A DNA stretch of 64,000 nucleotides from positions 153,800 through 217,799 of the forward strand of contig JAQBOM010000009.1 of NCBI GenBank assembly GCA_028288025.1, written 5' to 3'. The translations under genes were made by a program, and so were the position numbers. The DNA is from Mucilaginibacter sp. (GTDB taxonomy: Bacteria; Bacteroidota; Bacteroidia; Sphingobacteriales; Sphingobacteriaceae). Every line of letters begins with the position of its first letter. The stretch's first letter is position 1. Positions 15,117 to 23,872 of the stretch are shown piece by piece. The notes beneath the pieces were generated by a model, which saw only the letters and a program-made list of their open reading frames with translations, was not told the origin of the DNA and ran no database searches.

Positions 15117-17186
15117 ATGAATACCGCCGCCATAAAACTCCTTCCAGGCCGTTATTGTAATTCGTTAACCGAATACTCGCGGTTTGTTACGCGCGAGGTG
15201 GCTATCGGCGATGTGCCAATGGGCGGCAGCAATCCTATCCGCATCCAAAGCATGACGACTACAGATACTATGGACACTATTGGTACGGTAGAGCAGTCGA
15301 TCAGGATGGTAGACGCGGGCTGCGAATATGTGCGCATTACTGCGCCCAGCATTAAGGAGGCGCAAAACCTGGCAGAGATAAAAAAGGAATTGCGCCGGCG
15401 TGGGTACAATGTACCGTTGGTAGCGGATATTCATTTTACCCCCAATGCTGCCGAAGTTGCCGCGCGCATCGTTGAAAAAGTGCGGGTGAACCCCGGCAAT
15501 TATGCCGATAAAAAGAAATTCGACCAGATAGATTATACCGACGCCCAGTACCAGGGCGAACTGGAACGCATATACCAAAAGTTTGCGCCGCTGGTAAAAA
15601 TTTGCAAAGAGTACGGTACGGCGATGCGTATCGGTACTAACCACGGATCGTTAAGCGACAGGATCATGAGCCGTTATGGCGATACCCCGCGGGGCATGGT
15701 TGAATCGGCGATGGAGTTTATGCGGATGTGCGAAACGCTGAATTACTATAATTTGGTGATCTCGATGAAATCAAGCAACCCGCAGGTAATGGTGCAGGCT
15801 TACAGGCTGCTGGTTGAGACCATGGTTGCCGAAGGCATGAACTACCCGCTGCACCTGGGCGTAACCGAAGCCGGCGACGGCGAAGATGGCCGTATTAAAT
15901 CGGCTGTAGGCATAGGCACTTTATTGGAAGATGGCCTGGGCGATACCGTACGCGTCTCTCTCACCGAGGAGCCGGAAGCCGAAGCGCCAGTGGCGATTGC
16001 GCTGGTGAAGCGGTATGTGGAAAGGGCAAAAGGCGAAAGGTTAAAGGCGAAAGGTAGTAGTGAGAAAGGAGAAAAAAACCTTTCACCTTTCACCTTTGAC
16101 CTTTCACCTTCTCATGATCCATATGCATACCAGCGTCGCCATACTTACGAGGCGAACACATTTATCGGCGGGCACATGGTGCCGCGCGTTGTGATCGACT
16201 TATCGCTGCAGAACCTGAAAGACCCGGCGGTATTGAACGAAGCAGGTTATTTGTATTCGCCGTTGCTGGACAAATACAATATGGCCGAACAGTCGGTTGA
16301 TTTCGTTTACCTGGCCGACGAATTGCCGTCGTTTACCCTGCCCGGTAATTTAAAGCAGCTTTACAATTATACAACCTGGCAAAAGCTGGCTGACAAAACC
16401 AATTGCCACCCGGTATTTTCATTAAAAGAATATGCAAAAGCAAGCGACCGCTCATCTGCATTAAACATGGTGACGGTAACATCCGCAGACGTGGATACCG
16501 AAGCATTCGGCCTGCTGCCTTTAAACCAGTCTCTTGTTTTTATATTAGAAACTGATGCCCTGCACGGCATGGCCGACCAGCGCGCCTTCTTTTTCAAGAT
16601 GGAGGAATTGGGTATTGATGTCCCAGTCGTTATAAAACGCACATATACTTTCGAACCCAAAAATCAGACTCAAGACTTAAGACTCAAGACTCAGGACTCA
16701 AACCTTCAGTCTCAGGACTTACAATTACACGCTGCGACCGACCTCGGGGCCTTGCTCGTTGATGGTTTCGGCGACGGGATATGGATCGACGCGCCGCAGA
16801 TACCTGTAAATGTGATCACTTCAACCGCTTTTGGTATTTTGCAGGCCACCCGGTCGCGCATTTCAAAGACGGAATATATATCCTGCCCCAGTTGCGGACG
16901 TACCTTGTTTGATTTGATGGTTACCACGCAAATGATCCGCAGCCGGACCAGTCATCTCAAGGGCCTTAAAATCGGCATTATGGGCTGCATCGTAAATGGC
17001 CCCGGCGAAATGGCTGATGCCGATTATGGCTATGTAGGCTCCGGAACCGATAAGGTAACCCTTTACCGCGGTAAGGAAGCAGTAAAGAAAAACATCAATT
17101 CGGCTAATGCGCTTGATGAGCTCATCGGCATTATTAAAGAGGATGGGAACTGGGTTGAGCAGGAAGTCGTTACCGGGGCTCGTTAG
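15117..17186 (+). CDS. ispG: 4-hydroxy-3-methylbut-2-enyl diphosphate synthase, long form with two in-frame repeat arrays
   Basis: A 689-residue enzyme of the non-mevalonate isoprenoid pathway; it converts 2-C-methyl-erythritol cyclodiphosphate to HMBPP. The TIM barrel (about 20-300) has GSNPIRIQSMTTTDT and VRVNPGNYADKK. The C-terminal reductase domain carries the [4Fe-4S] ligands Cys590, Cys593 and Cys624 and Glu631 (SCPSCG; GCIVNGPGE). The middle domain (about 335-580) makes it the long form known from plants, Chlamydia and Bacteroidota. Two heptanucleotide arrays are translated in frame, at about residues 302-333 and 517-535, one at each end of that middle domain. ispH lies at 37.6 kb. Confidence 0.95.
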   Translation: MNTAAIKLLPGRYCNSLTEYSRFVTREVAIGDVPMGGSNPIRIQSMTTTDTMDTIGTVEQSIRMVDAGCEYVRITAPSIKEAQNLAEIKKELRRRGYNVPLVADIHFTPNAAEVAARIVEKVRVNPGNYADKKKFDQIDYTDAQYQGELERIYQKFAPLVKICKEYGTAMRIGTNHGSLSDRIMSRYGDTPRGMVESAMEFMRMCETLNYYNLVISMKSSNPQVMVQAYRLLVETMVAEGMNYPLHLGVTEAGDGEDGRIKSAVGIGTLLEDGLGDTVRVSLTEEPEAEAPVAIALVKRYVERAKGERLKAKGSSEKGEKNLSPFTFDLSPSHDPYAYQRRHTYEANTFIGGHMVPRVVIDLSLQNLKDPAVLNEAGYLYSPLLDKYNMAEQSVDFVYLADELPSFTLPGNLKQLYNYTTWQKLADKTNCHPVFSLKEYAKASDRSSALNMVTVTSADVDTEAFGLLPLNQSLVFILETDALHGMADQRAFFFKMEELGIDVPVVIKRTYTFEPKNQTQDLRLKTQDSNLQSQDLQLHAATDLGALLVDGFGDGIWIDAPQIPVNVITSTAFGILQATRSRISKTEYISCPSCGRTLFDLMVTTQMIRSRTSHLKGLKIGIMGCIVNGPGEMADADYGYVGSGTDKVTLYRGKEAVKKNINSANALDELIGIIKEDGNWVEQEVVTGAR
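16021..16113 (+). repeat. Two-armed heptad array inside ispG (AAAGGCG type)
   Basis: Units of seven (AAAGGTT, AAAGGCG, AAAGGTA, AAAGGAG, two of eight) are followed by inverted CCTTTCA, CCTTTGA and CCTTCTC: 13 units in 93 bases with no stop codon. It encodes a Lys/Glu/Ser-rich segment that looks like a disordered linker. Confidence 0.9.
16666..16721 (+). repeat. One-armed heptad array inside ispG (AGACTCA type)
   Basis: Eight consecutive 7-bp units in perfect register: AGACTCA three times, AGACTTA, GGACTCA, AACCTTC, AGTCTCA, GGACTTA. In the reading frame they give seven-residue repeats (TQDLRLK, then TQDSNLQ, then SQDLQLH). The word is that of the right arm of the array at 7303-7337. Confidence 0.92.
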
Positions 17187-17248
17187 TCCATTTCACATTT
17201 TTTAAAACCCTTCCGTATTTAATCGGTTGCCATAATAAACATATTATC

Positions 17249-18985
17249 ATGGCAAAAACTGTAGCCGACCAACTGGTTGAAATGCTGGTTAATGCCGGCG
17301 TAAAAAGAATTTATGCGGTAACCGGGGATAGTTTAAATAAGGTGAACGATGCCGTACGGCGCGAGGGAAGCATTCAGTGGATACACGTACGGCACGAGGA
17401 GGCAGGCGCTTATGCCGCCGGCGCCGAGGCACAGCTAAAAGGGTTTGCTTGCTGCGCGGGCAGCAGCGGCCCGGGCCATGTGCACCTGATCAATGGATTG
17501 TACGATGCGCATAAATCGGGTGCGCCGGTTATCGCTATCGCCTCAACCGTTCCGAGCTTTGAATACGGCACCGAATATTTCCAGGAAACCAATACCATCA
17601 AACTTTTTGACGACTGCAGCCTGTACAACCAGGTTGCCACAACAGCTAAACAAATGCCGCGTATGTTGCAGGCCGCTATACAAGCCGCGCTAAACCGAAA
17701 AGGCGTGGCGGTGCTTGGCTTACCCGGCGACCTGACCGGCATGGACGCCGGCGAAATAGAAACATCGATGCAGTTTTTTCAGCCGGTGCCCGAAGTACGG
17801 CCGTCGGCTGAGGATATGACGCAGCTGGCAGCACTGGTAAACAAGCATCATAAAATAACCATCTTCTGCGGGATCGGCGCGGCCGACGCACATGATGAGG
17901 TAGTTAAGCTGGCGGAAAAGATCAACGCCACCGTGGCGTATTCGTTCCGCGCCAAGATGGATATCCAGTATGATAATCCAAATGAAATTGGCATGACCGG
18001 CCTTTTAGGCTTACCGGCAGCTTTTCATAGCATGAATGAATCGGACCTGCTTTTGCTGCTCGGGACCGATTTCCCGTACACGCCTTTTATGCCCCCGGAT
18101 TGTAAGATCGTGCAGGTCGACATTAAGCCGGAACGCATCGGCCGCCGGGCAAAGGTTAGTGTGGGCTTATGCGGATCGGTAAAGGACACAGTCACCGCTT
18201 TGCTGCCGCTAATTGATAAAAAGAAGGACGATACCTTTTTAAAAGCGCAGCTCGGGGTGTATGAGGAAGTGAAAAAAAGAATGCTCACTTATGTAGAGGA
18301 CACCGGTACTGAAGGCAATATCCACCCTGAATTTGTTGCCACACAAATTGATAAACTTGCCGCCGACGATGCGATATTTACGGTAGACACCGGGATGTCG
18401 TGCGTTTGGGGTTCACGTTATATCAATGCCACAGGTAAGCGAAAAATGCTGGGCTCATTCAATCATGGGTCAATGGCTAACGCCATGCCGCAGGCTATCG
18501 GGGCGGCGTTGGCCTGCCCGGGCCGGCAGGTAATTGCCCTTTGCGGGGACGGTGGGCTGTCGATGCTTTTGGGTGACCTGGCTACCATTACGCAGTATAA
18601 GTTGCCGGTAAAGGTCATCATATTTAATAACCGTTCGCTGGGTATGGTTAAGCTGGAAATGGAAGTAGCCGGTATCCCCGACTGGCAAACGGAGATGTAC
18701 GATCCCGATTTTGCGATGGTGGCGCAGGCCATGGGCATGAAAGGCGTTACCGTTCGGGATGCGGACGGTGTGAAACAGGCATTGCAGGAAGCCTTTATGT
18801 TTAACGGCCCGGTGCTGGTTAATATCATGACCGACCCAACCGCGCTGGCTATGCCGCCAAAAGTAGAATTTGAACAAGTAAAAGGCATGGCCTTATCCAT
18901 GACGAAGCTTATGCTAAATGGCCAGATGGACGAAGTGCTCGATACGGTAAAGGCGAACTATAAGCATTTGAAGGAGTTGATTTAA
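17249..18985 (+). CDS. poxB: Pyruvate dehydrogenase (quinone) / pyruvate oxidase
   Basis: A 578-residue ThDP- and FAD-dependent enzyme, nearly the length of E. coli PoxB. The Pyr domain contains AVTGDSLNKVNDA, RHEEAGAYAAGAEAQL (catalytic Glu) and SSGPGHVHLINGLYDAH. The central FAD domain spans about 190-340. The PP domain has GDGGLSMLLGD ending at the Asn pair of IIFNN, the Mg-ThDP motif. The C-terminus (DEVLDTVKANYKHLK) matches the region with which PoxB binds membranes. It oxidises pyruvate to acetate and CO2 and passes electrons to the quinone pool. It is a single gene, followed by a repeat-filled convergent gap. Confidence 0.92.
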   Translation: MAKTVADQLVEMLVNAGVKRIYAVTGDSLNKVNDAVRREGSIQWIHVRHEEAGAYAAGAEAQLKGFACCAGSSGPGHVHLINGLYDAHKSGAPVIAIASTVPSFEYGTEYFQETNTIKLFDDCSLYNQVATTAKQMPRMLQAAIQAALNRKGVAVLGLPGDLTGMDAGEIETSMQFFQPVPEVRPSAEDMTQLAALVNKHHKITIFCGIGAADAHDEVVKLAEKINATVAYSFRAKMDIQYDNPNEIGMTGLLGLPAAFHSMNESDLLLLLGTDFPYTPFMPPDCKIVQVDIKPERIGRRAKVSVGLCGSVKDTVTALLPLIDKKKDDTFLKAQLGVYEEVKKRMLTYVEDTGTEGNIHPEFVATQIDKLAADDAIFTVDTGMSCVWGSRYINATGKRKMLGSFNHGSMANAMPQAIGAALACPGRQVIALCGDGGLSMLLGDLATITQYKLPVKVIIFNNRSLGMVKLEMEVAGIPDWQTEMYDPDFAMVAQAMGMKGVTVRDADGVKQALQEAFMFNGPVLVNIMTDPTALAMPPKVEFEQVKGMALSMTKLMLNGQMDEVLDTVKANYKHLKELI

Positions 18986-19205
18986 ATGTGCAGATTTCAG
19001 ATGTGCAAATGTGCAGATGTAGTCGATAAATAATTAGTGTGTTTGTATTTAATATTGATGTCGCAGGTGTCGCACTTTTTTGTTCGCAGGTGTCGCACCC
19101 GTCGCAGTGCGACAGTAACCATTAATTCTTCTTATAATTTTGTGCATCCGCACATTTGTAATCCAGCATCTGCACATCTGTAATCTGCACATCTGCATAT
19201 TCGCT
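18986..19205. repeat. Composite heptad/octad foldback array (ATGTGCAG type) with nested GTCGCAGG repeat
   Basis: The left arm (18986-19025) has ATGTGCAG, ATTTCAG, ATGTGCAA. The right arm (19141-19200) has CTGCACAT, CTGTAAT and CTGCATAT. Inside the loop is a second short repeat with TGTCGCAGG and TGTCGCAC at 19060-19113. The array fills the whole convergent gap between poxB and the ABC ATPase gene. The same ATGTGCA word flanks the HEPN/MNT pair near 54-55 kb. Confidence 0.82.
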
Positions 19206-19210
19206 CATTT

Positions 19211-20215
19211 TCAAAACTCCAGCCACCTGTGTATCCGCAAATTAAGCTTATTGCCTTCCTTATATTTACCAAATTTGTCATTGAGCACGCGCAACGTAAG
19301 CCCGTTGTGCTCAAGCAGCAGGTCCTCGTAGTTGCCCTTGAATAAAATTTGCTTTATTTCCCAGTTGCGGCGCCCCCACGTTTTAATGGTTTCAACCCAT
19401 TCGGGGTAGATCACCACATGATCCGTTTTAGATTTTATACCGCAAATTTTTGCTTCATGGTGAGTTATTACGTTACAATTGGTCAGCAAACGTGCGGTGT
19501 ATAAGTTGCCTGGGGTATGATACATCGCCTTTGGTTCGCCGGATTCTATTATTTCGCCTTCTTTTAATACCAGTAACTCATCAGCCATGGAAAGCACTTC
19601 GGCGGGGTCGTGCGAAACGATAATAACGGTTAAGCCTGTTTCCTTTACTATTTCCCTGATATCCTGCTGCAGCCCCTCGCGGAAGGAAGTATCCACCTGG
19701 TTAAAAGGTTCATCCAGCAAAAGTATTTCCGGGTTGGTGATTAGGGCCCGGGCGATTGCCACCCGCTGTTTTTCGCCGCCGCTCAGCTTTACCACCTGTT
19801 TATCTGCCAGGTGAGTCATTTTTAACTGGGCTAAAATGTGATTGGTCTTTTCTTCTTTTGCCTTCAGGTTGGTATGTGGCAGCATGGTTGCCACGTTGTC
19901 CCAAACCTTTGCGAACGTATTGAGGTCATTGGTGTTTTGGGTAACCATTTTCATGGCATCATGGCCGGGGATTAATTTTTCCTCGGGGCCAATAATGCGC
20001 GTGCCTCTGAAAGTCACTTCGCCGCTATCCGGCGATAGCAAACCATAAAGCAGTTGTAACAGGGTGCTTTTCCCGCTGCCGCTTTCGCCGATTATCGCGG
20101 TGATCCGCCCCGGATCAATTGTTAGGTTAATTTGCTTTATTCCTGAAAATTGTGTTCCGGGGTATATCTTGCTTACCGAAGTTACCTGCAAAAAAGGTGC
20201 TGCCATGGCTGGCAA
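19211..20215 (-). CDS. ABC transporter ATP-binding protein
   Basis: A 334-residue ATPase with Walker A GESGSGKSTLL (about residues 38-48), Q-loop VTQNTND, signature LSGGEKQRVAIARAL, Walker B EILLLDEPFNQVD and switch HDPAE. After the ATPase core (about 1-235) there is a C-terminal regulatory extension of about 95 residues, similar in size to the TOBE region of FbpC/PotA-type importers. No permease or binding protein is adjacent, so the substrate is unknown. Two Met codons three apart (20215 and 20206) are possible starts. Confidence 0.85.
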   Translation of the reverse strand: MPAMAAPFLQVTSVSKIYPGTQFSGIKQINLTIDPGRITAIIGESGSGKSTLLQLLYGLLSPDSGEVTFRGTRIIGPEEKLIPGHDAMKMVTQNTNDLNTFAKVWDNVATMLPHTNLKAKEEKTNHILAQLKMTHLADKQVVKLSGGEKQRVAIARALITNPEILLLDEPFNQVDTSFREGLQQDIREIVKETGLTVIIVSHDPAEVLSMADELLVLKEGEIIESGEPKAMYHTPGNLYTARLLTNCNVITHHEAKICGIKSKTDHVVIYPEWVETIKTWGRRNWEIKQILFKGNYEDLLLEHNGLTLRVLNDKFGKYKEGNKLNLRIHRWLEF

Positions 20216-20235
20216 AGATACGGGAAGCTTTGCTT

Positions 20236-20333
20236 AGTTGTAAGGGTTAAAAAGAAGTTGTAGGAGTTGAAGTGGTACAAGCAATGGAAATTGATTCCAT
20301 CTGCAACCTTTAAAACTTCTACAACTCTTCAAA
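20236..20333. repeat. Heptad foldback array (AGTTGTA type)
   Basis: The left arm has AGTTGTA, AGGGTTA, AGTTGTA and GGAGTTG. The right arm is the inverse, around CTTCTACAACTCTTC at about 20315-20330. It lies between two co-directional minus-strand genes. The same AGTTGTA word forms the array inside waaA. Confidence 0.7.
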
Positions 20334-20338
20334 CATTC

Positions 20339-21148
20339 CTAAAACCCAAACATCAATCCGAAGGAGAAGTTTTTCAGGCCTGCCTGGTTCGGACTATTCT
20401 CAAACATATCATTAATATAATATTTGGCAAAGAAACCCCATCCGTCGTAGCCAAGCCGGGCGAAGGCGCCGTAGCGTACCTTGGCAAAGTGGTAATCATC
20501 ATAAAACTTCTTTTTGCCAAATTCCGGGCTAATCTGTTTTACCATGCCGCCAAGCAATAACCCGGCTTCGGGGCCAAAAACAAAATGGGCGCGTTTTCCA
20601 TGTGAGTCTTCGCCCGAGCGGATATCAAACGAAAGCGGAATCCTTAAGTAATTCGCCGAAAAGCGGTTTTTACTGTAATGAATGTCATCCTCCCGATAAG
20701 TCAAAGTTGGCTGGTCGGGCAATATCGTAATGTTCTTCTCCAGCCGTATCAGCGTCCAGTCGAATCCGCCGGAAAGATAGATTTTAAAATTATCTGCAAA
20801 CCGGTAGCCAAATTGTATCACATCGAAACCTACAGTACTGGTTTTCCATGAGCGATAGTCAAGAAAGCTGTTTTTTTGCGATAAGGTAAAGCTTCCGTTA
20901 TCAACCAGGGTGGCAAGGCCTAAGTCAAATCGCGAAAAGGTTATCCCGAAGTTGAAGCCGGATGAGGTTTTTTGATGGCGGTGATGATGTCTTCCACCAT
21001 GCCAGTCTGAATCATCGTCATCACCGAAGCTTATATGGTATTTCTTAGTCGTATCCGTTTTGATCTTCAATGAGTCAGAAGAAGTGCTTTGTGCAAACAC
21101 AAACGTTGTGGCAAGGCCCATTATCGTAGTAAAAATTAATCGTTTCAT
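20339..21148 (-). CDS. Outer-membrane beta-barrel protein
   Basis: A 269-residue exported protein with a signal peptide (about residues 1-20, cleaved after FAQ). A short Asp/His-rich linker (DDDDSDWHGGRHHHRHQ-like, about 43-60) leads into eight or so amphipathic strands rich in aromatic residues, ending in GLMFGF with a terminal Phe, the usual signal for outer-membrane assembly. It is the third gene of the sigma / anti-sigma operon and is probably under the control of that sigma factor. The His/Asp cluster could bind metal ions; this is speculative. Confidence 0.8.
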   Translation of the reverse strand: MKRLIFTTIMGLATTFVFAQSTSSDSLKIKTDTTKKYHISFGDDDDSDWHGGRHHHRHQKTSSGFNFGITFSRFDLGLATLVDNGSFTLSQKNSFLDYRSWKTSTVGFDVIQFGYRFADNFKIYLSGGFDWTLIRLEKNITILPDQPTLTYREDDIHYSKNRFSANYLRIPLSFDIRSGEDSHGKRAHFVFGPEAGLLLGGMVKQISPEFGKKKFYDDYHFAKVRYGAFARLGYDGWGFFAKYYINDMFENSPNQAGLKNFSFGLMFGF

Positions 21149-21172
21149 AATAGTGTATTTCAGGTTTGAAGT

Positions 21173-21931
21173 TTATTTTTCTCTTTTTATTTTAATTATG
21201 CCCAGGTTTACCCCCGTGATGTTGGATTGGTCGTCGTCCGTATCAGAAAATTCGATGAACTTATCCCTTCGTTTGTCAACTTTAGCTATCACCACATTTA
21301 CCAGGTCGCCGAAGCTGTGTATTTTATGTTTTTTCTGTCTGTCGGGCACGAAGTCCTGTGTGGTGGCAACCGGAATCTGAGTGGCAAGCAACACCGGTTT
21401 GGATACAAAGGCACCGGTTTCAGCCAAAGATTGCTTTGCAGTTAGTTCAATCGTTTTATCCGGCACTACCGGGTTAATTACTTCCTGTTGCCGTTGAGGC
21501 AGGGTAGCTAAAGCAGTTACTTCAACAGCCCGTTTTAACTCGACTTCCGGGCTGCCTTTGTCGGGGGAAACATCGTTGAATGATTTCGCAGTCGTTTCAG
21601 CGGGTAATTTGCCCGGCCCAAATGAGGCGACTATCTGATCGTCCTTGTTTTTTATGGGCATAATACTCGGAGATTGATGTGCTTTCGCAATATTATTATG
21701 AGCGGGATCCTTGCTGTTTACTTTAACTTTTTGCGGTATGAATAATACACCCGCGGCTACCAAAACCAAAATACTGGCGGCTATGCCCATAAAAGGGAAC
21801 AGCGATCTTGTGTCCTTTTTCTTACCCAAATGGCCTGCAATGCCTTCCCAAACACCCTGCGAAGGCTCTGCTTCAAAATCTTCCAGTTTTGAACGGAGCA
21901 ATTCATCAAACTGATTATCCTGCATTTTCAT
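21173..21931 (-). CDS. Putative anti-sigma factor / membrane regulator
   Basis: A 252-residue protein with a cytosolic N-terminus of about 45 residues (DELLRSKLEDFEAEPSQGVW), one transmembrane helix (about 46-66) and a long polar periplasmic part without a recognised domain. The N-terminal pattern with W-GI-HL is common in Bacteroidota proteins encoded right after an ECF sigma gene. The start overlaps the sigma-factor stop by 17 bases (11 if the second Met is used), so the two are translationally coupled. Its role as an anti-sigma factor is inferred from position and topology; no zinc-finger (ZAS) motif is visible. Confidence 0.65.
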   Translation of the reverse strand: MKMQDNQFDELLRSKLEDFEAEPSQGVWEGIAGHLGKKKDTRSLFPFMGIAASILVLVAAGVLFIPQKVKVNSKDPAHNNIAKAHQSPSIMPIKNKDDQIVASFGPGKLPAETTAKSFNDVSPDKGSPEVELKRAVEVTALATLPQRQQEVINPVVPDKTIELTAKQSLAETGAFVSKPVLLATQIPVATTQDFVPDRQKKHKIHSFGDLVNVVIAKVDKRRDKFIEFSDTDDDQSNITGVNLGIIKIKREK

Positions 21932-22487
21932 ATCGTTTACCTTCCATTTTTATTATTTGTTGTTTCAACACGGCACGTGCCCTCGATAACTGCGACTTTG
22001 AGGCGCCTTCCGTTATCCCGGCCAGCGCGGCAATTTCCTTGTGCGAATAGCCTTCAATGGCATATAAGTTAAACACAATACGATATCCGGGCGAAAGCCG
22101 CTGTATCAATAACATCAGGTCTTTCGCTGCAAGGCAGGCTGTTACCAATGGGTCAACCGAAGGCTCATTTGGTTCATTTTCCAGGTTACCCAATTGGAGC
22201 ATTTTGTGATGCTTCCGGTAATGCTCAATGGCACTATGCACCATAATGCGTCTTATCCAGCCTTCAAATGACCCCTCGTTTCGATAGTCGTTTATTTTTT
22301 GGAATACTTTTATAAAGCCATTCTGCAGCATATCCTCGGCCTCCATCCTGTCGGTGGCATACCGCGAACAAACGCCAAGCATTTTTGCGGCAAAATGCTT
22401 GTACAGCAACTCCTGGGCTTTTCGCTCAGCTGCTTTGCAACGTTTAATTAAATCTTCAATCGTGTATTTGTGTTCCAAAAACATCAT
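21915..22487 (-). CDS. ECF-type RNA polymerase sigma factor
   Basis: A 190-residue sigma-70-family protein. The region 2 segment (about 25-95) has AEDMLQNGFIKVFQKI and GSFEGWIRRIMVHSAIEHYRK. Region 4 (about 125-180) has LSPGYRIVFNLYAIEGYSHKEIAALAGITEGASKSQLSRAR as a helix-turn-helix, read in two parts. It heads an operon with the membrane protein and the outer-membrane barrel. It is divergent from the amidohydrolase gene with a 104-base gap that should hold both promoters; no clear box was found there. Confidence 0.92.
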   Translation of the reverse strand: MMFLEHKYTIEDLIKRCKAAERKAQELLYKHFAAKMLGVCSRYATDRMEAEDMLQNGFIKVFQKINDYRNEGSFEGWIRRIMVHSAIEHYRKHHKMLQLGNLENEPNEPSVDPLVTACLAAKDLMLLIQRLSPGYRIVFNLYAIEGYSHKEIAALAGITEGASKSQLSRARAVLKQQIIKMEGKRYENAG

Positions 22488-22591
22488 TTAACAGTTAGAG
22501 GGAGTTTAATGCGAAATGGTTGCATGGGGTTGAAAATAAATTTGTTTCCGGGGCTGTCAAACTATTTTACAGGAAGCTTATCTTTATCGGG

Positions 22592-23866
22592 ATGAAATCG
22601 GTTCAATTTTCTTTTTTGGCAATTCTTTTGTCTTGCATTCACCTTTTTGCGCAACCTAAAGCAAGCGATAGCTATACCCTTTTTAAACCCGACCGCGTGT
22701 TTGACGGACAACAAATGCACGCCGGCTGGTGGGTGTTGATAAAAGGCAATCATATTGAAGCGGCTGGTGAGCCGGCGAGTATATCCGTACCTGCCTCAAC
22801 TAAAATAATTGAACTAAAAGGGATGACTTTAATGCCCGGATTGATTGAAGGGCATTCGCACCTTTTTTTGCATCCATATAACGAAACCAGCTGGAACGAC
22901 CAGGTGCTGACCGAAAGTCGCGCCGAGCGCACAGCACGTGCGGTTATTCACGCAAAGGAAACTTTGATGGCAGGCTTTACAACAGTTCGCGATCTGGGAA
23001 CAGAAGGTGCGGCTTATGACGATGTGGGATTGAAAAAAACAATTGAGAAGGGCATTATTCCTGGTCCGCGGATGCTCGTGGCCACGCGGGCTATTATCGC
23101 TACAGGCAGCTATGGCCCTAAAAGCGAAGTTGCCGAAACAGTATTTCCGCAGGGCGCGGAGGAAACCGACGGATTGGACGGTATCAGCCATACGGTCCGT
23201 TCGCAAATAGGGCATGGCGCCGATGTGGTGAAAATATATGTGGATTACCGTTGGGGATTGGACGATGTTGCCGCGCCGACCTTTACAGAAGAGGAGATAA
23301 AGACAGCCGTACAAGTTGCCAAAAGCAGCGGACGAACAATTGCCGTACATTCCGGTACGGAAGAGGGGATGCGTAGGGCCATTGCAGCCGGCGTAACAAC
23401 TATCGAACACGGCGATGGCGGTACGCCGGAGTTGTTTAAATTAATGAGAGAAAAAGGTATAGCCTTATGCCCGACGATATCCGCGACCGAGGCTATCTCA
23501 ACCTATCATGGCTGGAGGAAAGGTGTCGATCCTGAACCAGCAGGCGTTAAGCGGAAGCATTATATTTTTGCCGAAGCGCTAAAAGCCGGCGTTACGATTT
23601 GCATGGGTGGCGATGTGGGCGTATTTCCACATGGCGACAACGCCCGCGAAATGGTGCTGATGACCGAATACGGGATGAAACCAATCGATGTTTTGCGCTC
23701 AGCTACTTCGGTTAACGCCGCAGTTTTTGGGTTGAACAATTTAGGGAACATCAAAGCCGGTTACCTGGCCGATCTGGTGGCAGTGACCGGTAATCCTACT
23801 GAAGATATAAAATTAGTGAAGCAAGTTAAGATGGTGATTAAGGACGGGGTAATTTATAAGAGATAA
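22592..23866 (+). CDS. Secreted metal-dependent amidohydrolase (imidazolonepropionase-like)
   Basis: A 424-residue exported enzyme with a signal peptide (about residues 1-20). The amidohydrolase TIM barrel shows the metal motif GHSHLFLHP (HxH), a possible carboxylated Lys in VVKIYVDY, His of AVHSGTEEG and of TIEHGDGG, and the metal Asp in MGGDVG. It ends with the typical LADLVAVTGNP strand. Such proteins hydrolyse cyclic amides, dipeptides or lactones in the periplasm. The ATG at 22592 is preferred over one 24 codons upstream because it begins the signal peptide. Confidence 0.88.
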   Translation: MKSVQFSFLAILLSCIHLFAQPKASDSYTLFKPDRVFDGQQMHAGWWVLIKGNHIEAAGEPASISVPASTKIIELKGMTLMPGLIEGHSHLFLHPYNETSWNDQVLTESRAERTARAVIHAKETLMAGFTTVRDLGTEGAAYDDVGLKKTIEKGIIPGPRMLVATRAIIATGSYGPKSEVAETVFPQGAEETDGLDGISHTVRSQIGHGADVVKIYVDYRWGLDDVAAPTFTEEEIKTAVQVAKSSGRTIAVHSGTEEGMRRAIAAGVTTIEHGDGGTPELFKLMREKGIALCPTISATEAISTYHGWRKGVDPEPAGVKRKHYIFAEALKAGVTICMGGDVGVFPHGDNAREMVLMTEYGMKPIDVLRSATSVNAAVFGLNNLGNIKAGYLADLVAVTGNPTEDIKLVKQVKMVIKDGVIYKR

Positions 23867-23872
23867 GCTAAA

